This document shows, piece after piece, positions 7,747 to 15,055 of a DNA stretch of 37,760 nt (positions within the stretch are counted from its first letter, which is position 1; the number at the start of each line of letters is the position of its first letter). This DNA comes from Actinomycetota bacterium. GTDB taxonomy: Bacteria; Actinomycetota; Actinomycetes; Streptosporangiales; Streptosporangiaceae. The notes under the pieces were generated by a model. That model was not told where the DNA came from. It was given only the letters and a program-made list of their open reading frames with translations, and did no database searches. Location: contig JAJPIV010000002.1 in the NCBI GenBank assembly GCA_021324595.1, forward strand, positions 1 through 37,760, written 5' to 3'. The position numbers were made by a program, and so were the translations under genes.

Positions 7747-8727
7747 TTGCCCCCCCGAATCCCTGATGCAGCACGATCCGTCCTTACCAATTTCAACCGA
7801 TTCATCCGTACCCGCCCTTCCCGGCTCACGCTGGGAGTGGCCGCCGCGACGATCCTGACCGGAGCGACCGTGGCGACCGGGATGGCGGCCACAGGTCACA
7901 CCGCCACGGCGGCGGCCCTCGGCCCGGCCGCCCGGGTGGCGGCTGCCAGCCACGGCCGCGGCGCGGGCCGGGTGCCCGCCGCAGGCTCGGCGGGCCGGCC
8001 GCCCGCGCGGCGCGGCCGGGGGCACCAGCCCCAGCCGGTGAACGCGCCGTCGCACGGCCCGGACCATGGCTCACGGCCCGGCCCGGCTGGGGCTGCCGGC
8101 CGCGCGCCGCAGCGCGGCCAGGCTCCGCGGCCCGCCGGCGCAGGCTCACGGAGCGCCGGGCACCCGGGCCGGCCGGGCGCGGCGCTTCCGGCCCTGGCCT
8201 CAGGTCATCGCGCCGGGCCGGGACGGGTGGCGCCGGCCGGCCGGCCGGGTGCCATCCGCCGCCACCCGGCGGCCCGGCCCCGGCGGCCGTACCTGATCTA
8301 CGACTCCGTGACGCCGGGGGCGATCCCCGGCCACCACGTGATCGCCACCTACGCGACCGGAGGCTACGCGGTCTCGCCCTCGCAGGTCGCCGGCCGGAAC
8401 GTGCTGTGGATCGACACCACCGGCACCGACTACCACGCGTCGATCCTGGATGTCGAGCCCGGTGATGCCACGCCGGCCCAGGCGGCCGTCTGGGCGAGGC
8501 AGCGGTTGTCCGCCTACCCGCACGCGCTGGCCCGCATCTACACGATGCTCTCGCAGTGGCCTGCGGTGAAGGCGTCGATCGCCACCCTCCCGGCGTGGAT
8601 GCGCGCCCGCGTCCGCTACTGGATCGCCGACCCGACCGGCGTTCCGCACGTCGTGCCGGGGTCCGCTGCCACCCAGTGGTACTGGGGCTCGAACTATGAC
8701 ATCTCGACCGCGACCCCGCGGTTCTGA
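7747..8727 (+). CDS. Secreted protein with a conserved C-terminal domain of unknown function
   Basis: The product is about 326 residues with a signal-peptide-like N-terminus (RSRLTLGVAAATILTGATVATG region). A Pro/Arg/Gly-rich linker of roughly 120 residues follows. The C-terminal domain of about 145 residues runs from PYLIYDSVTPGAIPGHHVIATYATG to the end, with DVEPGDATPAQA, WIADPTGVPHVVPGS and ATQWYWG. The DVEPGD and ATQWYW elements recall glycoside-hydrolase-like TIM barrels of the DUF1906 or GH25 sort, but I do not claim an activity. I chose TTG at 7747 (GAGG 8 nt upstream) because no ATG or GTG lies near the signal peptide; GTG at 7675 would sit inside the leader. A perfect Crp site lies upstream. 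Confidence 0.75.
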   Translation: MPPRIPDAARSVLTNFNRFIRTRPSRLTLGVAAATILTGATVATGMAATGHTATAAALGPAARVAAASHGRGAGRVPAAGSAGRPPARRGRGHQPQPVNAPSHGPDHGSRPGPAGAAGRAPQRGQAPRPAGAGSRSAGHPGRPGAALPALASGHRAGPGRVAPAGRPGAIRRHPAARPRRPYLIYDSVTPGAIPGHHVIATYATGGYAVSPSQVAGRNVLWIDTTGTDYHASILDVEPGDATPAQAAVWARQRLSAYPHALARIYTMLSQWPAVKASIATLPAWMRARVRYWIADPTGVPHVVPGSAATQWYWGSNYDISTATPRF

Positions 8728-8751
8728 ACGGCGCGCAGCCCGCCCGCTCCT

Positions 8752-8768
8752 CCCCGCCTTCGGCGGGG
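8752..8768 (+). terminator. Hairpin after the secreted-protein gene
   Basis: CCCCGCC-TTC-GGCGGGG forms a 7-bp stem with a 3-nt loop, extendable by flanking CTC/GAG pairs with a bulge, 24 nt after the stop codon. The compact UUC loop and the position suggest a terminator. Confidence 0.6.
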
Positions 8769-8789
8769 GAGCGCTCAGCCGGGACCGCC

Positions 8790-8995
8790 CCCGCAGGCGG
8801 TGCCTGGCCGGCGCGGCGGCCGCCCGGCTGTGCAGTCTGCGGATGCGCTCATGGCGAGGCCGGGTAGCGGTCTGGGCGGCGGCGGCGATGCTGGCCGCGG
8901 TGGTCGGCATCTCGCGCATATACCTGGGCGTGCACTGGGCCAGCGACGTCATCGGCGGCTGGGTCTACCGGGCCTGGTACTTGCGGGCCTGGTAG
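8790..8995 (+). pseudogene. PAP2-family phosphatase, C-terminal remnant
   Basis: Only the last helix and the third signature of a PAP2 (phosphatidic acid phosphatase type 2) protein remain. GISRIYLGVHWASDVIGGW contains the motif SRxxxGxHxxxD with its Arg, His and Asp. The upstream motifs KxxxxxxRP and PSGH are absent, replaced by the terminator of the preceding gene and unrelated sequence. The frame stops right after the motif at the junction with the transposase remnant. The fragment cannot be active. The insertion or a later deletion probably removed about three quarters of the gene. Confidence 0.75.
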
Positions 8996-10022
8996 TGGTC
9001 CAGCCCGGTCTGGTTCTTGGCCCCGGCGGGGCAGTCCCCGGCCGCCCAGCGGGCCCCGGCGGCGGCGGCGAGCTCGGCCAGGGTGGTCCCGGGCGGGGCG
9101 AAGCAGCGGGAGAACGCCAGCTCAAGGCCGCCCTTCTCGCCCGGCGCCAGGGACCGGCGGATCAGCAGCTGATGGCCGGGGGCGGCGGTGCCGGCCAGCG
9201 CCCAGTCATGCAGCCGCGGCCCCTTCGAGCCGTCGGCGCAGGACAGCCGCTGCCAGCGCGGGCCGGCACGAGCGCGGCGAGCGCGTCCGCGCGGAACGGC
9301 CCCGCCGGGACGCCGGCCGGCTCGCCGCACGCGACGGCCATCACGGAGCAGATGCCTTCTTCCTCCAGCCAGGACCGCGGGCCCGGGTTGCCGCCGTACA
9401 CCTCGTCGCCCGCGACCCAGCCGGACGGCACGCCCGCCGCCACGGCCCGGGCGATCATCTTCCGCGCCAGCTCCGGCTTGGCCGCGAACCCCACGTCACC
9501 GCCGGTCCCCGCCGCCCGGCACCGGCCCCGGCCGCCGGCCCGCTTGTCCGGCAGGTACAGCTCCCGGCCGGTCAGCGCCCGGCTCCCGGCCGGCGCGGCG
9601 CACGACAGGAACACCCCCACCTGGCAGTTCTCCACCCGGCCCGCCGTGCCCGTGCACATCCGGGCCACGCCGGCCGGCATCTCCCCCTCCTTCACGAACC
9701 CCGCCTCGCCGGCCGCCAGCACCGCGCCCGGATCCCCCAGGTGCCGGGCCACGTAACGCGACAGGGCGTCCCGGCAGGCATCCTCGCCCCACGGCGAGAA
9801 GCTCAGCAGCCGCTGCGGCCCGTCCGGCGAGGCGCCCCCGGCCAGCTCCGCCAGCATCCACCCGTTCCTCCGCTCAGACCGCGACAGCAGCCCCAGCAGG
9901 AACGCCCGCCCGCGCCACCGCACCACCACGCTCCCGAACCCGCCCGCGACCCGCGCGAACAGCTCATCAAAAGACTCCGGCCACGCGGCATGCGCCTCAG
10001 CACCCCCGCACCCGCGCCTCAC
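8965..10022 (-). pseudogene. IS701-family transposase, frameshifted and truncated
   Basis: The product aligns with DDE transposases of the IS701 group: GRAFLLGLLSRSERRNGW, then LARKMIARAVAAGVPSGWVAGDEVYGG, then AAGARWAAGDCPAGAKNQTGLDHYQ. Three lesions are visible. The first catalytic Asp (usual VDETGF) is replaced, the sequence reading AGEAGF. A frameshift near 9260-9275 splits the reading frame, the first part being at 9162-10022 and the second at 8965-9330. The C-terminal 70-80 residues after GLDHYQ are missing, replaced by the PAP2 fragment. I found no terminal inverted repeats. It is a dead insertion sequence. Confidence 0.85.
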
Positions 10023-10358
10023 CCGCGACAGGCAGCAAGCACCGATCCCGGCCGGCCAGGACGATCAGATCACGCAGCCACGCCCACCAATATCACGGCA
10101 CGCTGCTGTAGTAATAGACCTGTGAGCCAGGAACGGTGGCCGTCCCGGAATCCGCGCCAGGCGCGAACATATCGGCAGGCACAAAAGTCATTAGCGGCGC
10201 GATGGGGGGTGGAGAAGTACACCAAGGAGCAAGCCGCCCAGCCAGCCCACCTGCCCGCTGGCCCACCGCCACGCCCACGGATCTGCGTACCTAGCGGTTA
10301 CGGGCCAGGGACGAGCCTGACCGTAGCCACGCGCTGGTGGCCCGTTACGATCGAAAGC
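10023..10358. other. Gene-free stretch upstream of the DUF5661 gene
   Basis: This 336-nt region between the divergent transposase remnant and the DUF5661 gene holds no gene I can support. It is less GC-rich than its surroundings (for example around 10090-10200), which fits inserted DNA. A short minus-strand frame (10093-10278) resembles nothing I recognise. I could not find an IS end or target duplication here. Confidence 0.4.
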
Positions 10359-10643
10359 ATGACTCCCCGTTCACGTTTCACCCTGGACGAGGCCCGCGCT
10401 GCCGGCCAGCGGATCGGTGTGGACTGGGACTCCGCGCCGTATGACCTGGAGCAGTTCCGGATGGGGATGGACGTCGAACTCGAGCATGGCACGCGCGACC
10501 CGCAGACCAACGTCACCGACGATGACGTGATCATGACGGCCAAGATCGCGCGAGCCCACCTCAATGAGTTTCCCGACTACTACACCCGCCTTGCCAAGAT
10601 GGAGGCCGAGGCCGAGGCGGGCGGTGCCGGCCAGGACGGGTAA
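10359..10643 (+). CDS. DUF5661 family protein
   Basis: This is a 94-residue soluble protein with the family pattern FTLDEARAAGQRIGVDW, then DLEQFRMGMDVELEHG, DPQTNVTDDDV and AHLNEFPDYYTRLAKMEAEA. It matches the small DUF5661 proteins found in actinomycetes and other bacteria, length included. The acidic and His residues (ELEHG, NEFPDYY) are conserved, but no activity is known. The ATG at 10359 is the natural start, although no strong ribosome-binding site is visible. It sits alone between mobile-element debris and an ABC transporter, so it may be cargo. Confidence 0.8.
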   Translation: MTPRSRFTLDEARAAGQRIGVDWDSAPYDLEQFRMGMDVELEHGTRDPQTNVTDDDVIMTAKIARAHLNEFPDYYTRLAKMEAEAEAGGAGQDG

Positions 10644-10775
10644 GCCTCGCGTCGCGGCCCGCGACCCGCGAGGACCCTTCCCGTGGCCAGCGCATTCCAG
10701 CGTCACCCCCGGGATGAGCGCTGTTCAGTGGCCTTAGTCGTGGGCAATCATGACGAACGGCCCCGCTCTCGCGCT

Positions 10776-11015
10776 GTGCAAGGTGATCACCGTGAAGGCG
10801 TGCATTCTGGCGCTGGGATCTACTGCCTCGTGGTCGGGATGCTCATCGCTGCGGGGATGGCCGGCCTGGCGCTAGCGGGGCTGGGCATGCTGCTCTACAC
10901 GGTGATCGCCAGCCCCGGGTACTTCATCGCCCGCCACCAGCGGGCCCCGGCCGTCATGTTTGCCGTCCTGGCTGTCCTCACGGCCGCGGCGACGGTGGGT
11001 CTTCTGGCGACGTGA
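10776..11015 (+). CDS. Small two-helix membrane protein (uncertain)
   Basis: This open frame encodes about 79 residues with two hydrophobic segments, GIYCLVVGMLIAAGMAGLAL and, after a short loop (SPGYFIARHQ), APAVMFAVLAVLTAAATVG. I do not recognise a family. Several in-frame GTG codons (10683, 10776, 10800) could start it and none has a clear ribosome-binding site. It lies between DUF5661 and the ABC transporter in the accessory region. It might be a short membrane protein or a remnant. The flanking 10644-10775 and 11016-11132 hold nothing else I can call. Confidence 0.35.
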   Translation: MQGDHREGVHSGAGIYCLVVGMLIAAGMAGLALAGLGMLLYTVIASPGYFIARHQRAPAVMFAVLAVLTAAATVGLLAT

Positions 11016-11132
11016 CACCACCAGCTGGGACGGGCCGTCCGGTCCGGCGAACGGGGACGTATGCACCTATCCCGGCGGCCGGGCTCCGCCGATCCTGACT
11101 GCAGGGTGCTCGGCGGCGGAGGCGGTGGAGCC

Positions 11133-12038
11133 GTGACTGACGCGGCGGTGGTGGCCAGTGCCGAGGCGCTGACCAAGCGGTATGGACGGGTGCTGGCGCT
11201 GGACCGGCTGACGCTGGAGATGCGGGCCGGTGAAGTGCTGGGCTTCCTGGGCCCGAACGGGGCGGGCAAGACGACAACGCTACGGCTGCTGATGGGATAC
11301 CTGCGGCCAACGGCCGGCTCCGCGCGGGTGCTGGGCCTGGATGCCTGGACGGACCGGGTGGCGGTGCATGCCCGGACCGGGTATCTGCCAGGTGATGTCC
11401 GGCTGTGGCCACGGCTGACGGCGCGGGAGGCGGTGGGGCACGTAGCACGGTTGCGCGGGCTTGACCATGACCGCGGTGTCCCCGACCTGGCCAAGCGGCT
11501 TGATGTTGAGCTGGACCGGCCGTTCCGCGAGCTGTCAAAGGGGAACCGGCAGAAGGCCGGGCTGCTGCTCGCCTTGCTCGGCGACCCGAGACTGCTGCTG
11601 CTGGATGAGCCCACCAGCGGGCTGGACCCGCTGGTCCAGCAGGAGTTCCATCACATTCTGCGGGAACGGGCGGAAGCGGGGACGGCGGTGATGCTGTCCT
11701 CCCATGTGCTGTCGGAGGTCGAGCACGTCGCCGACCGGGTGGCGATCATCCGTTCCGGGCGGCTGCTGATGACCGAGAGCCTGGCCAGCCTGCGCGAGAA
11801 CGCCCGGCACACGGTCGAGGTCCGGTTCGCCTCCCCGCCGCCACCGGGAACGTTCGCCAGTATCCCGGGCATCACCGACGTGCGCCTGGACGGGCCAGTA
11901 CTGCGGTGCACCATGCAGGGAGTCGTGGATCCGCTGGTCAAAGCCCTCGCCCGCTATCGGGTGCTGGACCTCAACTCCCATGAGGCGGACCTGGAGGAAA
12001 CCTTCCTGGCCCTGTACGGACAGGAGGACCGGCGATGA
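11133..12038 (+). CDS. ABC transporter ATP-binding protein
   Basis: This is a 301-residue ATPase of an exporter of the ABC-2 (drug/antibiotic) type. Walker A GPNGAGKTT is at about residues 40-48. The signature reads LSKGN in place of LSGGQ, typical of CcmA/NatA-like exporters. Walker B LLLLDEP is followed by TSGLDP and the switch His in SSHVLSEVEHVADR. A 75-residue C-terminal regulatory region follows. GTG at 11133 is preceded by GGAG and gives the family length; the frame is open further upstream. It overlaps the permease start by 4 nt (ATGA), so the pair is translationally coupled. Substrate unknown; it stands intact between broken genes. Confidence 0.93.
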   Translation: MTDAAVVASAEALTKRYGRVLALDRLTLEMRAGEVLGFLGPNGAGKTTTLRLLMGYLRPTAGSARVLGLDAWTDRVAVHARTGYLPGDVRLWPRLTAREAVGHVARLRGLDHDRGVPDLAKRLDVELDRPFRELSKGNRQKAGLLLALLGDPRLLLLDEPTSGLDPLVQQEFHHILRERAEAGTAVMLSSHVLSEVEHVADRVAIIRSGRLLMTESLASLRENARHTVEVRFASPPPPGTFASIPGITDVRLDGPVLRCTMQGVVDPLVKALARYRVLDLNSHEADLEETFLALYGQEDRR

Positions 12039-12853
12039 GCACGGCGATCGCCAGCCGCGGCGAGATTACGCGGCAGATGCTGCGCGGGGGACGGCGCGCC
12101 CTGGCGGCATGGGCGAGCGCGTTCGCGGCGCTGATCGCGCTGTACGCGGTGATCTGGCCGTCGATCCGCGGCAACGCCCGCTGGCAGGAACTGTTCAGCA
12201 CCCTGCCGCAGACCTACCGGGCGATCTTCACCGCCAGCGGCCAGCTTGACCTGGGCACCCCGGCCGGCTACCTGGGGATCGAGCTGATGGGCTTCCTCGG
12301 CCCTGCCCTGATCGCGGCCTACGCGATCAGCACCGGTGCGGCGGCGATCGCCGGCGAGGAGGGCCAGGGCGGCCTGGAGGTCACCTTGTCGGCGCCGGTG
12401 GCCCGCGGCCAGGTGCTCGCCGAACGCACTGCCGCCCTGGTGATCGACCTGGCGGTGGTGGCAATCACCGCCGGGCTCGCGCTGTGGGTGTTCTCCCTCG
12501 CCTTCGGCATGCACCTGGGTGTGGCCGCGATCGCAGCCGCAGCGGCCGCGCTGGGCATCTTCGGTTTCTTCACCGGCGCGGTCGCCATCGCCGTGGGCGC
12601 CGCGACCGGCAGCACGGCCCTGGCCCGCGGCCTGGCCGCACTGGTGGCCGTCGCCAGCTACCTGATCAACGCACTGGCCCAGGTCACTACCACGGTCAAG
12701 CCCACGCGGCCCCTCTCCCCCTTCTACCTGCTGTTCGGCAACGAGCCGCTCCAGCACGGTCTGCGCAGCGCCGGCGCTCTCGGCGTGCTGGCGGTCAGCC
12801 TCGCCCTGGTGGCCGCCGGGGGCGTCGTGTTCGCGCGTCGCGACCTTGCCTGA
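12035..12853 (+). CDS. ABC-2 type transporter permease
   Basis: This 272-residue membrane subunit partners the ATPase before it. Six hydrophobic segments are visible, including ALAAWASAFAALIALYAVIW near the N-terminus, LMGFLGPALIAAYAISTG, a long pair around residues 135-195, and GALGVLAVSLALVAAGGVVF at the end. The cytoplasmic element GEEGQGGLEVTLSAPVARGQVLAER is the typical ABC-2 coupling region after helix 2 (usual GEREHGTLELLLSTPVSR). The 4-nt overlap with the ATPase gives one operon. The remaining DNA after the stop shows no terminator and soon enters gene debris. An antibiotic or lipid efflux function is the usual guess and is not proven by the sequence. Confidence 0.9.
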   Translation: MSTAIASRGEITRQMLRGGRRALAAWASAFAALIALYAVIWPSIRGNARWQELFSTLPQTYRAIFTASGQLDLGTPAGYLGIELMGFLGPALIAAYAISTGAAAIAGEEGQGGLEVTLSAPVARGQVLAERTAALVIDLAVVAITAGLALWVFSLAFGMHLGVAAIAAAAAALGIFGFFTGAVAIAVGAATGSTALARGLAALVAVASYLINALAQVTTTVKPTRPLSPFYLLFGNEPLQHGLRSAGALGVLAVSLALVAAGGVVFARRDLA

Positions 12854-12954
12854 CACGGGCGGTATGTGGGCCGCGCGAGGGTCCTGGAGCGGCACGACGG
12901 CTGGGTACTCCGGCTGGTGCTGGTGTTCACTGGCCACGGAAGGATGGAGAGTTC

Positions 12955-13186
12955 GTGTCGGCCAACAGCGGCGACGCCGCGGCACGTGGCGAGACGACGT
13001 TTCCGCTGCCACGCCTGACGCTCGCGTGTGAGCTGAATCCGGGCCGGCTCGCGGAACTGTTCGCTGACCCGCGCGTCATCGATGACCTGCTGGCGCTGGG
13101 TGCGCGGGTGGCGCTGATGTGCTCGGATTTGAGCGATGAGCGCGCGGGCGTGGTGAGGCGGCTGAACGAGGCTGGTGTCGCGGTGG
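12955..13186 (+). pseudogene. N-terminal fragment of an uncharacterised enzyme-like protein
   Basis: A GTG start at 12955 with GGAGAG upstream opens about 77 codons that look like a real N-terminus (FPLPRLTLACELNPGRLAELF, then LLALGARVALMCSDLSDERAGVVRRLNEAGVAV). Similar openings occur in actinobacterial proteins of unknown function that continue with a barrel-like domain. After GVAVAG the similarity stops abruptly and a different gene fragment begins in another frame. It is therefore a truncated gene. Whether the short peptide is still made is unknown. Confidence 0.5.
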
Positions 13187-13459
13187 CGGGGCCTGATCGG
13201 CCGGTCGCTGGAGGAAGTGTTCGACTTCGTCGCCGACTCGCGCAACGAGCCGACTTTCAACCCGGCGATGGCTGGCATGGAACTGCTCACCCCGCTGCCT
13301 ATCGGGCTCGGGACCCGGTTCCGTGCACGCATGGGCAGGGCGGGCACGCTGATGCTGGTGGAGCTGACCGAGTTCGACCGGCCGCACCGGCTCGGCTCGC
13401 ACAGCGGGCCAAGCACCGCATCCAGCCCCTCGGGCGCACCTGCCAGTCCCAGCCCATGA
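13187..13459 (+). pseudogene. SRPBCC/polyketide-cyclase-like fragment
   Basis: About 70 residues of an SRPBCC-superfamily (START/Bet v1-like) protein are recognisable: EEVFDFVADSRNEPTFNPAM, then GLGTRFRARMGRAGTLMLVELTEFDRPHRLGS. The first strand and the C-terminal half of the usual 140-150 residues are missing. The frame is entered directly from the preceding fragment without a start codon of its own. After about 13400 the sequence is unrelated and Ser/Pro-rich. This is a broken gene fused end-on to another broken gene. Confidence 0.6.
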
Positions 13460-13484
13460 CCGTGATGGCCGTCGGCGGCAAAGG

Positions 13485-13878
13485 TCAGCGCCCCGGAGGT
13501 TTGCGCAGCGGCTTGTGTCCAACTACCGCCAGTATCGGCTTGAGGGCATCGGTCGCATCGCGGACCGCCTTGGCCGACCTGCCATCGAGCCCATCGCGCA
13601 GCCAGTCGTCGCAGGCGTGTTGCACGGTGTAGAGAGCGGACGGCCTGACTCCCTCGTTGAGTTCCCCATGCACCTGCCTGAGCCTTTCCTTGACCTCAGT
13701 CTTGGTGCGTCCTTAGACCTTCTTCCGGATCCGCTTGCCCTCCGGGTCGAAGCCCAGCGAGACCACGCCAAGCCATCGGCCAGGACAGTGCCGGTGCTTC
13801 AGGGTGTCCCGGCACGAGCCCCTGTGGTCGAAGTAGATCGAATCCTCGCCCAGAGCCCGCCCGCTTGGTCTCCGTCAT
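13485..13878 (-). pseudogene. Tyrosine-recombinase integrase, N-terminal remnant
   Basis: On the minus strand, an ATG at 13876-13878 opens the N-terminus of an actinobacterial phage/AICE-type integrase. Visible are MTETKRAGSG, then (after a +1 shift near 13852) EDSIYFDHRGSC, HCPGRWLGVVSLGFDPEGKR and RIRKKV, then a UAA stop. GRTKTEVKERLRQVHGELNEG and the core-binding domain SALYTVQHACDDWLRDGLDG follow in the same frame as RIRKKV. It ends within the core-binding domain; no catalytic domain remains. The lesions are a frameshift, a nonsense codon and 3' loss. It starts 90 nt from the 3' end of tRNA-Pro, the usual place for such an integrase. Confidence 0.75.
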
Positions 13879-13895
13879 GTCCCGGAAGCGTGACA

Positions 13896-13919
13896 GGTGG
13901 CTCCCCTGGTGGCTCCCCT
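13896..13919. repeat. Tandem 12-bp repeats near the integrase remnant
   Basis: GGTGGCTCCCCT occurs twice in direct tandem at 13896-13907 and 13908-13919, between the integrase remnant and the tRNA-Pro 3' end. Short direct repeats at this place are typical arm-type binding sites of tyrosine integrases. The repeat is seen; the role is inferred. Confidence 0.6.
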
Positions 13920-13967
13920 GTTCAAAGTTGCGAAGCAACTCAATTTCTATGAGCTGGACTTTCTTGG

Positions 13968-14042
13968 TCGGGATGGCGGGATTCGAACCCGCGGCCTCCT
14001 GCTCCCAAAGCAGGCGCGCTCACCAAGCTGCGCCACATCCCG
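13968..14042 (-). tRNA. tRNA-Pro(TGG)
   Basis: A complete cloverleaf can be folded on the minus strand: acceptor stem CGGGATG/CATCCCG, D arm GCGC/GCGC, anticodon stem CCTGC/GCAGG with loop TTTGGGA (anticodon TGG), T arm GCGGG-TTCGAAT-CCCGC and discriminator A. CCA is not encoded. An integrase remnant lies just beyond its 3' end, so the gene served as an integration target. Confidence 0.95.
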
Positions 14043-14152
14043 TGGGCACGGCAAGCTTACCCCGCCGGGGCGGCGGGTCCCGGCGCACCGGCGGGCGGAC
14101 GGTCGCGGGCCGCCACGCCGGCCGGTACGCTACGGCAAGGCGGCGTCGCCGC

Positions 14153-14223
14153 GCGGGCGTAGCTCAATGGCAGAGCTCCAGCCTTCCAAGCTGGTGGTGC
14201 GGGTTCGATTCCCGTCGCCCGCT
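14153..14223 (+). tRNA. tRNA-Gly(TCC)
   Basis: A complete 71-nt cloverleaf: acceptor GCGGGCG/CGCCCGC, D arm GCTC/GAGC, anticodon stem CCAGC/GCTGG with loop CTTCCAA (anticodon TCC), T arm GCGGG-TTCGATT-CCCGT and discriminator T. CCA is not encoded. The 3' part, from the anticodon arm on, is duplicated at 15056-15100 as the far end of an integrated element. Confidence 0.96.
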
Positions 14224-14230
14224 CCGAGGG
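14186..14230 (+). repeat. Attachment-site direct repeat, tRNA copy
   Basis: This 45-bp segment covers the anticodon arm to just past the tRNA-Gly 3' end and is identical to 15056-15100. It is the att half that restores the tRNA gene after integration. Confidence 0.9.
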
Positions 14231-14242
14231 TGAAGGCCCAGG

Positions 14243-15028
14243 TCAGGACGTGTGCCCCGAGCCTGGGCCTTCGTGGCCTCGCGGTTGTTCGGGCCGTCGT
14301 GCCATTGGCGTGCCACTAGCTGGCCGCGCCATCAGGTCACGCAGCCCGGCACCGCTGTTCGCGGCAAACTGGTTGCCGGTGTGGCGAAGGTCGTGGAAGT
14401 GCAGTCCCGGCATGCCGATCGCCTCGACCGCGTGCGGCCACCCGGCCAGCTTGCGGAAGTTGCCGCGCCTGATCGGCCCGCCCATGACGCCGGGGAACAC
14501 CAGCGCGCCCGGGTCGTCCTGGACGTACGCCGCCAGGTGGCGTCGCAGGTCCGGGATGATCGCGGCCGGGATGCCGACGATGCGCCGCCCCGCCTTCGAC
14601 TTCGGCGGGCCGAGCACCAGTGGCCCAGTAGAGCGCTCCACGTACACGGCCCGGATACGCACGGTGCGCGCTTGCAGGTCGACGTCCGCCCGGCGCAGCG
14701 CGGTGACTTCGCCCCAGGGCAGGCTGGCGAAGGTGGCGAGCAGCACCAGCGCGCGGAACCGCTGGTCTCGCGTGTTGTCGGCGCGGCCGGCGCCGGCCAT
14801 CTTCCACAGTGCTTGCTCTGCCTCCGCCCGGGTGGGGTAGCGCTCCGGTGAGGTCCGCATGCCGCCGTCCCGGCCGAACCCGAGCCGGTACCCGTCCGGC
14901 GTCTTGCGGATGTTCCCGACCGGCCGCATGCCGACCCGGTCGGCCAGGTCGAAGACCTGGCGGACGGTCAGGACAGGCCGCTCTGCGGCGCGCTCGTCAC
15001 CGGCGCCCTGGGCAACACTGCTGGCCAC
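14243..15028 (-). pseudogene. Tyrosine-recombinase integrase, inactivated
   Basis: The 261-residue frame has the catalytic-domain landmarks of actinobacterial AICE/phage integrases: FASLPWGEVTALRRADVD, GPPKSKAGRRIVGIP, GALVFPG, GPIRRGNFRKLAGWPHAV and LHFHDLRHTGNQFAANSGAG. It is dead by two criteria. The box I Arg (usual SLRWGE) is Pro (SLPWGE), and after LRDLMAR the box with the second catalytic His/Lys region and the nucleophilic Tyr (usual MGHDSxRAALIYQH) is replaced by unrelated residues. The N-terminal DNA-binding part is also missing, since full-length relatives have about 400 residues. The HxxR motif is intact. Its 3' end lies 20 bp from tRNA-Gly. Confidence 0.85.
14299..14318. repeat. 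Arm-type repeats beside the tRNA-Gly att site
   Basis: GTGCCATTG (14299-14307) and GTGCCACTA (14310-14318) form an imperfect direct repeat with an 11-bp period, within the integrase 3' end and about 70 bp from the att core. Such GTGCCA repeats are typical arm-type sites next to attP in this integrase class. Role inferred. Confidence 0.5.
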
Positions 15029-15055
15029 ATAGGTGAGCGACAGGGGGTCGGCTTC

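Noticed and set aside
10093-10278. 61-codon minus-strand frame ending in PGSQVYYYSSVP
   Set aside because: No family resemblance and no ribosome-binding site; it may be junk next to the insertion sequence.
13299-13481. 60-codon minus-strand frame downstream of the integrase remnant, as its continuation
   Set aside because: Its residues (TVMGWDWQVRP and onward) do not resemble integrase core or catalytic regions.
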